Shown here piece after piece: positions 1-9,598 of a DNA stretch of 64,000 nucleotides. The stretch comes from Candidatus Bathyarchaeota archaeon. GTDB lineage: Archaea; Thermoproteota; Bathyarchaeia; Bathyarchaeales; Bathycorpusculaceae. The translations under genes were made by a program, and so were the position numbers. Position 1 is the first letter of the stretch; each line of letters begins with the position of its first letter. A model generated the notes under the pieces. The model searched no databases and was not told the DNA's origin. It saw only the letters and a list, made by a program, of their open reading frames with translations. The stretch is from the NCBI GenBank assembly GCA_022865885.1, contig JALHSQ010000134.1:62001-126000 (forward strand), read 5' to 3'.

Positions 1-67
1 TTTTCACGTTTCATGTCAACAATCCTTTTACTGTCGGAAACCCTTTACTTCGAAAAGGTGAGAATCC

Positions 68-1978
68 ATGAGCCTATCATCGCTGAGCGACACAGTAAAG
101 CGAGCCAGCGATGTCCTCAGATCTGGAGCCTCAACACAAGTCCTAGATTATGAACAACGTTTCTCCTCACTCAAGAACTTTTACGACAGCCTGCTTGTAG
201 ACTTCATAAGAATGAGATTTGACCCCAAAGAAGCTTCTGAAACAGCAAAAAGATTCTTTGGAAGATTAACCGTTCGCTTTGCCGGTATAGACGGTACAAT
301 GTACTCGCGGCCACTATTCGACTTGGTGATTTTCTTTGGCGGCGCATACGCCTCAACCGGAACCATAACTTTCTCAGAAAACAGCACACCCAAAGTCGAA
401 TATGACGAAAGAACCCTCAAACAAGCCGCAGGAATATCAAGTGTCGTACCCGTCTACATCAATGACATTCCAGAAGTAGACCAAACCTTTTTTGAAACGA
501 CACAACCAGAAGAGATTAACCCCAATAAATTATTAACAGATGAATCGATAATAAACAACGCTACAATTGCCAACTGGATAATGACCTTTGCCGAATATTA
601 CCTTGCGTACAAGTTTGCCACAGACCCTGATGAAAACACCCGCATAATCCTTCTGGATAGGAGCTTGTCTATCGAACGGGCCAGCTTGATCTACGACACG
701 GCAAAACCCAATCTGTGGAAAGCGAGATCCAGCATAATCGGATACAAGATTGACGACGAGACTATCGACACGAATGACTTGATCATTGCGCGCCAATGTG
801 TGTGCAATGAAGCATTAGGATTGCCGCCTCCGAGAGCAGATTATCTGAGATATGCAATCATCGAACTAGTCAAGCAGAAGGGACCGTTGGCAGAGGAGCA
901 AATTCTATCGGGACTAGGCATTGCAGACGACAAGCGAGCCAAGAGAGCAACACGATACCTCAAGCGTTCAGTGGACGAAGGCATTCTATGCGAGAAGGAC
1001 AAGAGATACACGATAAACCACAAGTACGCAACAACCTCTGAGCGCATCAGAAAGCTTGTAAAAAGCCTAGGTGACCACTTCTTCTTCACGAAAACAGCGG
1101 ATGCCACAACCGCGAGCCTAATGAAGATTCTGAAAGACGGAAAAGAACACTGGTTAACTACTATCGATATTGCTTTCTTAACACTTTTCACGCTACACAT
1201 GTTAATGGAGGAATGCTGGAAAAGAAACATCCTCCTCATAGGCATAACAAAGGACACTGCCGCAAGAGATTTCAAACGTCAATTAGTCCCAATCATGTGC
1301 AACGAAGGCTTACTGAGAAAGCCTCTTCCTCGCGAAGAATTTGAGAAACTACCGAACACCGACCGCATGATACTACAATCAGCCAGCATCCTTAACCCAG
1401 CAAAGATAAAACCCCCATGGAGCCTAGTCGAATATGATTCAGCCTTCAGAACCATGGTCACAGACAAGCAAAACCGTAAAGGCTATGTTTCAGGTGCAAT
1501 TAAGAACAAAATTAGCCTCGAAAAAACTTTCGTCAAAACGTACGTGCAGCTCACCCAAGCCCGATCAGATTCAATGTTACGCAGCAATGTCCTTCTCACA
1601 GACCGACTAGTCTATCCAGAATACGATTACAAACCTGAAAACGTCGTGGAATTTCGCAACGAATACAGTGGCGCAAATGAACCAGTCCAAATCATCCTAT
1701 TCAAAGACAAGGACAGACTGAACAAACTCCAAGACTTGGCAATGAGCATCATGACCGCCATGGCTCCATCCAGCATCCCCGAGGCCTTCGGCCACAACAA
1801 ACCACTGTTCATAGCTGACAAAATCGCAAAATGGAATTACAGCCAATTCAAACGTGTCGTAGACACAACAGCAGAATGGATAGTTAATAACCATAAATTG
1901 AGAAGCTTTGTATTCTACATGAGCACGTTCAGAGAAAGGAGGGCCACAATTGAAGCCGCAAGAAGAGAACAAGCTTAA
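68..1978 (+). CDS. nurA: NurA-type nuclease with an internal winged-helix segment
   Basis: NurA is the 5'-3' exonuclease and endonuclease that works with the HerA translocase in archaeal DNA end resection. The protein has 636 residues. The first acidic motif is AGIDGTM (Asp75) and the second is ILLDRSLS (Asp197). The later conserved segments also look NurA-like: LIGITKD, and near the C-terminus FGHNKPLFIADKIA. Between motif two and the later segments, about residues 258-318, lies what looks like a winged helix (YAIIELVKQKGPLAEEQIL onward), making the protein longer than the usual 350-450 residues. ATG at 68 follows a GGTGAG ribosome site. The gene overlaps the next one, a HerA ATPase, by 29 bases, which strongly supports the assignment. 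Overall similarity is judged by eye, so the family call is good but not certain. Confidence 0.78.
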   Translation: MSLSSLSDTVKRASDVLRSGASTQVLDYEQRFSSLKNFYDSLLVDFIRMRFDPKEASETAKRFFGRLTVRFAGIDGTMYSRPLFDLVIFFGGAYASTGTITFSENSTPKVEYDERTLKQAAGISSVVPVYINDIPEVDQTFFETTQPEEINPNKLLTDESIINNATIANWIMTFAEYYLAYKFATDPDENTRIILLDRSLSIERASLIYDTAKPNLWKARSSIIGYKIDDETIDTNDLIIARQCVCNEALGLPPPRADYLRYAIIELVKQKGPLAEEQILSGLGIADDKRAKRATRYLKRSVDEGILCEKDKRYTINHKYATTSERIRKLVKSLGDHFFFTKTADATTASLMKILKDGKEHWLTTIDIAFLTLFTLHMLMEECWKRNILLIGITKDTAARDFKRQLVPIMCNEGLLRKPLPREEFEKLPNTDRMILQSASILNPAKIKPPWSLVEYDSAFRTMVTDKQNRKGYVSGAIKNKISLEKTFVKTYVQLTQARSDSMLRSNVLLTDRLVYPEYDYKPENVVEFRNEYSGANEPVQIILFKDKDRLNKLQDLAMSIMTAMAPSSIPEAFGHNKPLFIADKIAKWNYSQFKRVVDTTAEWIVNNHKLRSFVFYMSTFRERRATIEAARREQA

Positions 1979-3824
1979 CGACTCCTGCTTCACAGACTTC
2001 GGAGGCAAATTCAACGCTAGACTAGCCGCAGTGATCCCCAGATACTTCGGCGCCGGCGAAGAAGCCAAAGCCACAGGAACAAGCGCCCGTTACCAATGCC
2101 GCGTCAAAGTAGAATACCAAAGAGACCTGATGGGCCTCCTGGAAGAGGGTATGCTGCTGGCCGTCAAAAACTTCAAACACGCGAAACCGAACTCTGAAAG
2201 ATACACACTCATGGAAGTAAGCCGAGTCTGGCCTGAACACTTTGGCCTCCGCGGCCTAACAGACCACGGCTACTACCCCATGCAATTCGAAATTATAGAA
2301 CAATCGGAAGACGACTGGCAAACAGACGACACATCCACAATGATGATCCAAATAGACGCCATCCCGATGAACTACGATTTAATCCTGAGCGAGAAATGCA
2401 AATTTGAATTTGAAAAAGGCTTCTCTTACCCAGTAGTTGGCAGTTCCAGCTACATTTTGAACGGTGAAATGATCAACCGCATGTACAACCAGAAAATCGC
2501 TGAGCAACTCGGCGTGGACACATCGAAAACAGTTGAAGACGCCAGAACCGATCCAAGACTCGGCTTAATCAAGATGTTCGAGGCAAGCAAGACAGCCATC
2601 CCCATCTACGTCGATTTTGAGAAGCTTGTCCGCTACCACTTCGGCGTGTTCGCATTTACAGGCGGCGGAAAAAGCAACCTTATGTCCAACATTCTACGAA
2701 GACTAGTACTGCACACTAACAACACGAAAATCATCGTTTTCGACATAAGCTGCGAATACATCTTCCTGCTGCTAGACATTTTGGCTGATCCAAACGTCCC
2801 AGCCAAGGTCATACTTGAACACAGAATCGACTCACTTGAGCAGTTCTTCAATTCCGTCGTAAAGCCTAGGGAATACGAAACAGACGAACGCACCAAACAT
2901 GGTCTGCAACGCATAATGGAGCAAGGTAAACTCGCCTACTACATGAAACCCAGACAACAGGTTCCAACTTACACTCAATTCCTAAGTGAACTTGACAGCC
3001 AAAGAGGCGGCTCTGTCGACAAACCGCACTACCTAAACGCCATAGACAAGATCCACGACACCATAATCGAATACATCACAGAACACGGACTCAGCGAAAA
3101 CCAGAAAGTAACCGAGGAATTCGTCCACTACATAGACCAAGTAGCCTCAGACACAATGGAGCAGTTCAAGGTGAACGACAAAAGCGGACTATACGCTTGG
3201 GCAACCACCCGAAACAACATACTTGACATGCTGAAAAAAGGACAAGAAGAAGAAACAAAAGAAACAAGTGGACTGACTGCAGAAAGAATCCGGGAAATAC
3301 TAGAGGACGAAACCACCAGCCTGGTGTGCGTTTCAATGTCAGATCCATACACCATAAAAGACCTAGCCGTAAACTTAACTCAAGATCTCCTCATCCGCAG
3401 AAAGCGCAAGTTCAAAGTTGACCCCTACATCCTGCTAGTCTTCGACGAAGCCCAAGAATTCGTCTCAAGTGGCGGCACGGGCATAGAAGCCAAGTGCTCC
3501 GCGCACGTGGAAACCCTTCTCAGGCAAGGAAGAAAATACGGCTTGGGTGTATGCTTAGCAACACAACGCGTCGCCTACCTGAACACAAACGCTCTGCAGC
3601 AGATACACACGTACTTCGTCGGCACCCTGCCACGCCCATATGACCGCAACCTAATCAGCGAAACCTTCATGGTTGACAAAAGCATACTGGAAAAAACCTT
3701 AGAGTTCGCCCCAGGCGAATGGCTACTCGCAAGCTACATAGCTACTGGCATGGAGAATGTTCCTATTTTCATCAAAGCAGACAACGCGGAAAAGGAAATC
3801 GAGAAATACCTGAGGAAGGCATGA
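1950..3824 (+). CDS. herA: HerA-type DNA translocase ATPase
   Basis: Hexameric ATPase of the FtsK/HerA superfamily that pumps DNA and partners NurA. It has 624 residues. The N-terminal 140 or so residues fit a HAS-barrel. Walker A is FTGGGKS at about 236-242 and Walker B is LLVFDEAQEF near 490. The following stretch LRQGRKYGLGVCLATQR is the usual HerA sensor region. The start is TTG at 1950, chosen because a strong AAGGAGGG site sits at 1937-1943 with 6-7 bases of spacing; the gene therefore starts inside nurA. The two genes must be co-transcribed and probably translationally coupled. Confidence 0.88.
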   Translation: MKPQEENKLNDSCFTDFGGKFNARLAAVIPRYFGAGEEAKATGTSARYQCRVKVEYQRDLMGLLEEGMLLAVKNFKHAKPNSERYTLMEVSRVWPEHFGLRGLTDHGYYPMQFEIIEQSEDDWQTDDTSTMMIQIDAIPMNYDLILSEKCKFEFEKGFSYPVVGSSSYILNGEMINRMYNQKIAEQLGVDTSKTVEDARTDPRLGLIKMFEASKTAIPIYVDFEKLVRYHFGVFAFTGGGKSNLMSNILRRLVLHTNNTKIIVFDISCEYIFLLLDILADPNVPAKVILEHRIDSLEQFFNSVVKPREYETDERTKHGLQRIMEQGKLAYYMKPRQQVPTYTQFLSELDSQRGGSVDKPHYLNAIDKIHDTIIEYITEHGLSENQKVTEEFVHYIDQVASDTMEQFKVNDKSGLYAWATTRNNILDMLKKGQEEETKETSGLTAERIREILEDETTSLVCVSMSDPYTIKDLAVNLTQDLLIRRKRKFKVDPYILLVFDEAQEFVSSGGTGIEAKCSAHVETLLRQGRKYGLGVCLATQRVAYLNTNALQQIHTYFVGTLPRPYDRNLISETFMVDKSILEKTLEFAPGEWLLASYIATGMENVPIFIKADNAEKEIEKYLRKA

Positions 3825-3830
3825 GCAAGC

Positions 3831-4616
3831 CTAGGGCTTGATTCGTTCTCCTCTCATAAGCAAGTAGTGTCTGTAAGGTTTGAACCCGACCTTCGAGTAC
3901 GCCCGAAAGGCTGGGCCATTATCGCGCATCACATGAATAATCGCTGTCGGCGAATGCTTGAAAATCTCCTGAACCAGCCCAGAAACTATTGACGTCGCAT
4001 GACCTCTATTCCTGTAATGCTCGTCCGTAGCTACAGTGCTGATGTTACTCGCCAAGTCAAAAAAGCGAGTGCCGCCAACCGAAACTAGCTTTCCTTTCTG
4101 CTTTATAGCAAGCCAGAAGCCGGTTTCCAGCGTCTTCCTCTGCGTTTCAGGGGTCAAATCTCCCCACCATTCGGGATCAGCTTCAGCCATTATCTTGACA
4201 ACATTCTTTGCGTCTTCAATTCCTAATCGCACGGGGGTATTCGTTACTTGTAGATTCTCCTCGCCTTTGTTCAAACGCATCAAAATCAGTCCATGCTTGG
4301 AAGATGGGGAATTGGACAGGTATTTTCCGAGGATTATGTCTTCACAATCTATTGGCGCTTGCAGCTCAACCCTATCTAAGTTAACATAGCTAAGCAAGGA
4401 CTCTACAGTCTTGCGGTTTCCCCTAAGCTGAACTATGTAATCAGCATAAATCAGCGCCATTCCTTCAATTTTGTCTGCTTCCTTTGCGAGCAGAATCTTT
4501 GTTCGTTCTCTACGTTGTTGCCAATCGACGATAAAAAAGTAATAATGTAGTGGATCTTGATTGACGTAGTTCCAGAAAGGCTTCTCCAGACTTTCATCTA
4601 GAGGGATGATTTTCAA
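3831..4616 (-). CDS. GNAT family N-acetyltransferase
   Basis: Probable acetyl-CoA-dependent N-acetyltransferase of unknown substrate. It has 261 residues. The GNAT fold is in the C-terminal half, where the acetyl-CoA loop reads YRNRGHATSIVSGLV, a form of the R/Q-x-x-G-x-G/A motif. It is followed by the typical ending NGPAFRAYSKVGFKPYRHY. The N-terminal 120 residues look like a second, degenerate GNAT-like half, as in two-domain archaeal members. TTG at 4616 is supported by AGGGAGA 8 bases upstream. It converges with herA, with only 6 bases between the stops. Confidence 0.8.
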   Translation of the reverse strand: MKIIPLDESLEKPFWNYVNQDPLHYYFFIVDWQQRRERTKILLAKEADKIEGMALIYADYIVQLRGNRKTVESLLSYVNLDRVELQAPIDCEDIILGKYLSNSPSSKHGLILMRLNKGEENLQVTNTPVRLGIEDAKNVVKIMAEADPEWWGDLTPETQRKTLETGFWLAIKQKGKLVSVGGTRFFDLASNISTVATDEHYRNRGHATSIVSGLVQEIFKHSPTAIIHVMRDNGPAFRAYSKVGFKPYRHYLLMRGERIKP

Positions 4617-4673
4617 GTTGATGTCTCCCTTGGGCGCCTTTGATCAATTGAAAGATAAATGCTCAGTGGGATT

Positions 4674-5657
4674 CTACGCAGTCTTCGTCGGTTCCGTCAT
4701 GGCGCATTTCTTTAGCAGCCGCTGCCACTTCCTGTCTGTCAGCTGTTGAATCTCGTTAAGCATCTTCTCATTCTTCGTAGTGAACAAATGCTTAAAGCGG
4801 CCTTGCGTTTGCAGATACTCCTTCACAGGTTTCTTCTTCTGGGGGGCCAAGGCAATCACTTTGCTTGGTGTTGACAACTGATATCCACCATCCACTGCTT
4901 CCCATAACGGAAAGATACATGTTTCAACTGCCAATTTGGACAGTTCTATGGATTTGGCTTGGTCACTGCGCCATCCTCTCGGACAAGGTGCAAACACGTG
5001 CAGAAACGCTGGCCCGTCAACCTCGATACCCTTCCTTGTCTTCTGAATGAGGTCTTTCCAGTAGTAAACTGATGCAGTTGCCACGTAGGGCATGTCATGG
5101 GCAACCATGATGTCTGCAATAGGCTTCTTGTTTTCAAGCTTTCCCGGGACAGCACTGCCGGCCTGTGAAGTAGTCGTGGATGCGCCATAGGGTGTGCCGC
5201 CGCTTCTTTGAATGCCCGTGTTCATGTAAGCTTCGTTATCGTAAAGGACGTACAGGAAGTCGTGTCCTCTCTCAACTGCTCCAGAAAGTGCTTGAATACC
5301 AATGTCATATGTTCCACCATCGCCTGCTATGGCGATGACATCGACTTGTTCGTCCTTTATCTTTCCTTTCTTTCTGAGGATTTTCAGTGCAGCAGCGATT
5401 CCTGACGCGTTGGCTCCAGCTGTCTCGAACGCCGTGTGAAGCCATGGGACCGCCCAAGACGTAAACGGGTAGATAGTTGAAGAGACTTCCATGCAGCCTG
5501 TAGCGTTCGTCACTATCGTTGGTCCTCTCGTCGCTTTCATGATCAATCTCAGCACGGTCGCTGGCGCGCACCCAGCGCACGCTCGGTGTCCTGACATGAA
5601 CAAATCAGGTTTTTCAGCGATATCTTTTGTGGTGAACTTTCCTTCAGCAAAACTCAT
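4674..5657 (-). CDS. porB: pyruvate:ferredoxin oxidoreductase, beta subunit
   Basis: Thiamine-pyrophosphate-binding subunit that oxidatively decarboxylates pyruvate to acetyl-CoA and reduces ferredoxin. It has 327 residues. Cys27 and Cys30 (CAGC) and Cys55 (ATGCMEV) are ligands of the proximal [4Fe-4S] cluster. The diphosphate motif is GDGGTYDIG from residue 112, followed by the NEAYMNTG region. ATG at 5657 has GGAGGAA upstream. It is last in a four-gene por operon read on the minus strand. The 2-oxoacid could differ from pyruvate, but the short HRACAGCAP start and the gene order are those of the four-subunit pyruvate enzyme. Confidence 0.92.
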   Translation of the reverse strand: MSFAEGKFTTKDIAEKPDLFMSGHRACAGCAPATVLRLIMKATRGPTIVTNATGCMEVSSTIYPFTSWAVPWLHTAFETAGANASGIAAALKILRKKGKIKDEQVDVIAIAGDGGTYDIGIQALSGAVERGHDFLYVLYDNEAYMNTGIQRSGGTPYGASTTTSQAGSAVPGKLENKKPIADIMVAHDMPYVATASVYYWKDLIQKTRKGIEVDGPAFLHVFAPCPRGWRSDQAKSIELSKLAVETCIFPLWEAVDGGYQLSTPSKVIALAPQKKKPVKEYLQTQGRFKHLFTTKNEKMLNEIQQLTDRKWQRLLKKCAMTEPTKTA

Positions 5658-5673
5658 CTTTTCTTCCTCCGTT

Positions 5674-6915
5674 TCACTCCCTTAATCCAATGTAACGTAT
5701 CTTCTCAGCAACCTGTTTCGTTTGAACGATCTTCTGCAGGTCCTCGTAGACGCTGAGTATCTGGCTTGGGCTTGTGTCTCTGCCGCCTAGCCCGTAAATG
5801 TAGTTGACCATGTGGGGACGGCTTGTCGAGTCGTAAAGTGCATGTCTGGTCTCTTGGTAAACTGCGCCGCCGATTCCGCCGAAACTCATGCTTCTGTCCA
5901 TGACTGCTACAGCCTTAACCTTACCAAGGGCTTTTGCTATGTCTTCTGCAGGGAACGGTCTGAAAGTACGCAGTCTAAGCAGCCCAGCCTTTACACTTTT
6001 TTCTCTGAGTTCGTCCACAACCATTTTCACAGTTCCAGCGGTTGAACCCACACAGACTATGGCTATTTCTGCATCGTCAAGCTTGTACTTTTCTACTAGG
6101 CCGTCGCCATGGTATCTGTTTGTCAGCTGTCCATATTCGTCGTGAACTTCTGGAATTATCTTCAATGCGTTTTTCATCGCTTCTTCTTGCTGCCGCTTGA
6201 ATTCGAAGTAGTAGTTCTGCAAGGCCACTGGTCCCATCGTCATCGGGTTTGCAGGATCGAGCTTATATGGAACCTTTTTGCCTTCGTGTGTGAGCACTGT
6301 TGGCAATTGCCTCGTTCCCACGAACTTTATCGCTAAATCATCTGGCAATACTTGCACATTTTCCAACGTGTGGCTTAGCGTGAAACCGTCCAGCCCAACA
6401 ATGACGGGTAGCTGAACATCCAAGTGCTCGGCAATTCTGAAAGCTTGGAACATCAAGTCATAGACTTCTTGCGCGTCTTCAGCGTAAATCTGTATCCAGC
6501 CACTGTCGCGCTGGGCCATAGCATCAGAATGGTCACCGTGAATGTTAAGTGGCGCTGACAGGGCACGGTTCGCAACTGCCATCACCACGGGTGCACGACA
6601 ACCTGAAGTTACGAACAGCATCTCATGCATCAACGCCAAACCTGCAGACGCTGAAGCCGTAAAAGTTCTTGCACCCACGGCCGCTGCCGCTAAACACGCG
6701 GCCATCGCGCTGTGTTCGGATTCAGTACACACGAACTCTGTGTTTACTTCTCCATTGGCAACGTACTCGCTGAATTTCTCCACGATTATGGTTTGAGGAG
6801 TTATGGGATAGGCTGCGACGACATCAACATCCGACTGCTTCGCGGCATAAGCGACTGCTTCATCACCATTTAATCCCAACGTTTCCTGCTTAGCTATATT
6901 CTTCATTTCTCTCAT
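5674..6915 (-). CDS. porA: pyruvate:ferredoxin oxidoreductase, alpha subunit
   Basis: Alpha subunit of the cytoplasmic por enzyme, 413 residues. The N-terminal pyrimidine-binding domain has the family signature AAYPITPQT near residue 35 and the conserved TESEHSAMAA, TASAS and GLALMHE segments. The C-terminal part has the VMDRSMSFGGIGGAV region typical of the alpha subunit. Two ATG codons (6915 and 6906) are possible; the second is better spaced from GAGGG. It lies between porD (9 bases upstream) and porB (16 bases downstream), so the unit porG-porD-porA-porB is intact. Confidence 0.92.
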   Translation of the reverse strand: MREMKNIAKQETLGLNGDEAVAYAAKQSDVDVVAAYPITPQTIIVEKFSEYVANGEVNTEFVCTESEHSAMAACLAAAAVGARTFTASASAGLALMHEMLFVTSGCRAPVVMAVANRALSAPLNIHGDHSDAMAQRDSGWIQIYAEDAQEVYDLMFQAFRIAEHLDVQLPVIVGLDGFTLSHTLENVQVLPDDLAIKFVGTRQLPTVLTHEGKKVPYKLDPANPMTMGPVALQNYYFEFKRQQEEAMKNALKIIPEVHDEYGQLTNRYHGDGLVEKYKLDDAEIAIVCVGSTAGTVKMVVDELREKSVKAGLLRLRTFRPFPAEDIAKALGKVKAVAVMDRSMSFGGIGGAVYQETRHALYDSTSRPHMVNYIYGLGGRDTSPSQILSVYEDLQKIVQTKQVAEKIRYIGLRE

Positions 6916-6924
6916 TCCCTCGTG

Positions 6925-7200
6925 TTAGATCTTCATGGTAATCGCTTTTGTTGGGCACTCGTTGGCACATATGCCACAACCCTTGCAAAAGCTGAGATCG
7001 AACTCTATATCACCTTTTTCGGGTTTCCAATGAATCGCTCCATCTGGACAATAAATCGTGCATAAAAGGCACTTGGTGCATTTTTCAATGTCTCTTACCG
7101 GCTGGTACGTCTTCCAGTCCCCAGTCAGGTAAGTCCTGCTGGATTTCCAGCATACACCTGCTAGCGATATTTCCTTCCAACCTTTTTCTTTCAAACTCAT
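6925..7200 (-). CDS. porD: pyruvate:ferredoxin oxidoreductase, delta (ferredoxin) subunit
   Basis: Small electron-transfer subunit carrying two [4Fe-4S] clusters that pass electrons from the alpha/beta core to free ferredoxin. It has 91 residues. The two cluster motifs are CTKCLLCTIYCP and CKGCGICANECP, spaced as in a bacterial-type 2[4Fe-4S] ferredoxin. The N-terminal GWKEISLAGVC stretch is typical of PorD. Its ATG overlaps the stop of porG (ATGA), so the two are translationally coupled. Confidence 0.92.
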   Translation of the reverse strand: MSLKEKGWKEISLAGVCWKSSRTYLTGDWKTYQPVRDIEKCTKCLLCTIYCPDGAIHWKPEKGDIEFDLSFCKGCGICANECPTKAITMKI

Positions 7201-7760
7201 TCAGGCTTTACCCCTTCATATGCTTCTTTTACGACTGCAAAATTCTTCTCTGCGACATCCGGTCTAAACCGACCTTTAACCATTCTCTCAATGGTTTCCA
7301 TGCTGACTATTCCTGTTACACGTGCCACAGCGCCTAACATTGCTGTGTTTGTTATCGGCATCCCTAAGACCTTGATCGATATTTCTGTGGCAGGCACTGT
7401 CCAAAGCTTGCCTTTGCCTGAGTCAAGAAGTTTTCTGATCTCGCTAGGTTCGTCCTTTGTGTTGACGATGATGTTCCCGCCTTCATCGCCCAAACCATCC
7501 GCAACTTTGACTGATTTGAGCAATGTTGGATCAAGAACGGCTACAACGTCAGGGCTGTAAACCGCGCAATGCAGGTGAATAGGCTCGTTACTTATTCGTG
7601 TGAAGGCAGTTACTGGCGCGCCCATTCTTTCGGGACCGAACTCTGGAAACGATTGAATGTATTTTCCTTCAGCAATAGCTGCTCGCGCCAACAGTTCGCT
7701 TGCCGTCCATGCCCCTTGACCGCCACGACCATGCCACCTGACTTCCAAGATCTTTTTCAA
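7197..7760 (-). CDS. porG: pyruvate:ferredoxin oxidoreductase, gamma subunit
   Basis: Gamma subunit, first gene of the por operon. The core begins with the hallmark VRWHGRGGQGAWTASELLA and keeps FPEFGPERMGAPV. The open frame extends to a GTG at 7817, but that region has no ribosome site. A TATA-like TATATTT lies inside it (about 7806-7812), implying transcription starts near 7780. I therefore prefer TTG at 7760, which has GGGGAG 10 bases upstream and gives 187 residues, matching family N-termini. The frame from 7817 would add 19 residues that do not look like the family. Confidence 0.88.
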   Translation of the reverse strand: MKKILEVRWHGRGGQGAWTASELLARAAIAEGKYIQSFPEFGPERMGAPVTAFTRISNEPIHLHCAVYSPDVVAVLDPTLLKSVKVADGLGDEGGNIIVNTKDEPSEIRKLLDSGKGKLWTVPATEISIKVLGMPITNTAMLGAVARVTGIVSMETIERMVKGRFRPDVAEKNFAVVKEAYEGVKPE

Positions 7761-7901
7761 ATCAGATTTACTCCCCAATGATTGTTTCAACCTAATTGGA
7801 AAAGCCCAAATATACACCTTTCTAGGCAGAAAATCGACAACAACCCATTCTAGCGAATCGAATTAGGGCTGAACGTAAACGTGGGTGGTGGATGACTAGA
7901 C

Positions 7902-7908
7902 TTAAATA
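7902..7908 (+). promoter_or_regulatory. TATA-type promoter for tRNA-Asn
   Basis: TTAAATA lies 38 bases before the mature tRNA 5' end. It would place a start near 7930 and a short leader removed by RNase P. It matches the archaeal box A pattern; no mapping data exist. Confidence 0.5.
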
Positions 7909-7946
7909 TCACCACAAAACTGAGATTCATGACATCTCAAGAGTGA

Positions 7947-8023
7947 GCCGCCGTAGCTCAGCCAGGTAGAGCGGCTGGCTGTTAACCAGTCGGTCAAAGG
8001 TTCAAGTCCTTTCGGCGGCGCCA
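7947..8023 (+). tRNA. tRNA-Asn (GTT), CCA encoded
   Basis: A complete cloverleaf can be folded. Acceptor GCCGCCG pairs with CGGCGGC, the D arm holds TAGCTCAGCCAGGTAGAG, and the anticodon arm is GCTGG-CTGTTAA-CCAGT with anticodon GTT. The T loop is TTCAAGT. Discriminator G is followed by an encoded CCA at 8021-8023. No intron. GTT is an anticodon with G34, the position queuosine occupies in bacteria; archaea instead put archaeosine at position 15. Confidence 0.95.
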
Positions 8024-8511
8024 CAAAACTATCCGCGATAGCCGCAATGTCTGAGCTTTCTAGGAATCTTGGATCTTTGTCTTTGCAGATGTATTCGAAT
8101 TTGACTCTGTCAACGTGCTTATCTTTTCGTCAGACCTGGCTTCTTGCAGTCTCAAACGGATGGAAAAAAGGAGAAACTGAGGGTTTGCAGTTTCATAGGC
8201 TATGGTCTACAGAAGACCACCGTGTAGCCTTGATTGAACGATAGCCAAGAGCAATAATAAGGTTTACGAACTCCGCCAGAATCGTTATCTTACCCAACTC
8301 ATCTCAGCTTTTGAGAGGCTACGCCGCGCATCAAGTCATCTGCGACGATCGATCAAATTGGGCATAAACATGCGGCCATGGCCTAGAACTACGTGAGTTA
8401 CACGTTTGTTCAGAGGACCAATGGTCATTATCAGGGATTCATAAACGATTTATCCATTCTTACGTAAAGGGCTCTTTCAACTATTGGTGTAATGACATAC
8501 GAGGATTTTCG
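8024..8511. other. intergenic stretch, no supported gene
   Basis: Between tRNA-Asn and the kinase. A 65-codon frame at 8047-8244 has no ribosome site, no recognisable motif and poor composition, so it is not called. A perfect 10-base palindrome GGCCATGGCC lies near 8375. Nothing else is convincing. Confidence 0.6.
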
Positions 8512-9598
8512 TTGCCAAAACAGGATTCAGCCCAGACACGCACAGATGAGTACAGAGTAATCACTCTTTTCGTATTGGCTGCCGTATCTGTTTACATAGG
8601 GGACGCGGCAATAGATGCCTTCATTTTCCACGACGGACCATTCCTAGATGTTCTAATGATACTTTCACCTGGCGAACTCTCGGTTCGGTTATACATTTCT
8701 GCGTCTTTTGTTGTGTTTGGGATTGCTGTTTCAAAGATACTAGCCAACCGTAGAAAAACGGAACATGCCTTGCAGTTGGTGAACCTCCAAGTTCAAGAAT
8801 ACGCAAATCAGCTTGAAGAAAAAGTTGAAGATAGAACTCGAGAACTGGTAGAAGCCCAAAAAAGACTACTCAAGTCAGAGAGATTCGCCGCGATCGGCGA
8901 GCTGGCTGGAATGGTTGGACACGACCTTCGCAACCCTTTAACAGGAATTGCAGGAGCCACTTATTACATAAGGAAGCATTGTGTCCAAGATATGGACTGC
9001 AAAACAAGAGAAATGCTAGAAACCATCGAAGGAGACATTGGACGCTCGAACAAGATAATAAATGATCTCCTAGAATACTCAAGAGAGATAAGACTTGAAC
9101 TAACAGAAAGCAACCCAAGATCCATGATAAAGGAAGCCCTATCAACCATCAAGATTCCCAACTCCGTCCGCACAGTAAACCTAACAGAGAACAAACCAAA
9201 AGCGAAGGTCGACACTGAAAAGATCAAAAGAGTATTCATCAATATCATCAGAAACGCTCTGGACGCAATGCCCCCAAGGTGGCACCCTAACAATAAAGAG
9301 TCGAGCGACAGACGGCAACTTGGAAATCAGCTTCGCAGACACAGGAAAAGGCATCCCAAAAGAAGCATTAGAAAAGCTTTGGACGCTTCTCTTCACAACT
9401 AAAGCCCAAGGCATGGGTTTCGGCTTGGCCATCTGCAAGCGCATAGTCGAAGCGCATGGAGGCAGCATCTCCGTGGAAAGCACAGTCGGGAAAGGAACCA
9501 CTCTTACAGTGTCTCTACCCGTGAACCTGAAACCAGAGAAAGACGACAAAATCACTATCGGTTTATCTGAACTTGTCTCATCTAAAGCACTTCGTTAA
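8512..9598 (+). pseudogene. membrane sensor histidine kinase, broken by a one-base frameshift
   Basis: Two frames, 8512-9402 and 9320-9598, together encode one kinase. The first part has two membrane segments (about residues 16-38 and 58-77), a coiled coil, the phospho-acceptor box VGHDLRNPL (His137) and the N box NIIRNALDAM. It then runs into nonsense, while the other frame continues with GGTLTIK (just upstream of its first ATG), DTGKGIP (G1) and GMGFGLAI (G2). The break is at five C residues, 9271-9275; removing one C restores M-P-Q-G-G-T. It may be a sequencing or assembly error rather than true decay. TTG at 8512 has GAGG 7 bases upstream. No response regulator is adjacent, so the partner is unknown. 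Confidence 0.85.

Noticed and set aside
1-67. Possible minus-strand gene start (ATG at 14-12) leaving the window
   Set aside because: Only four codons are visible, so no support is possible.
8047-8244. 65-codon plus-strand frame after tRNA-Asn
   Set aside because: No ribosome site, no motif and irregular composition; likely chance.
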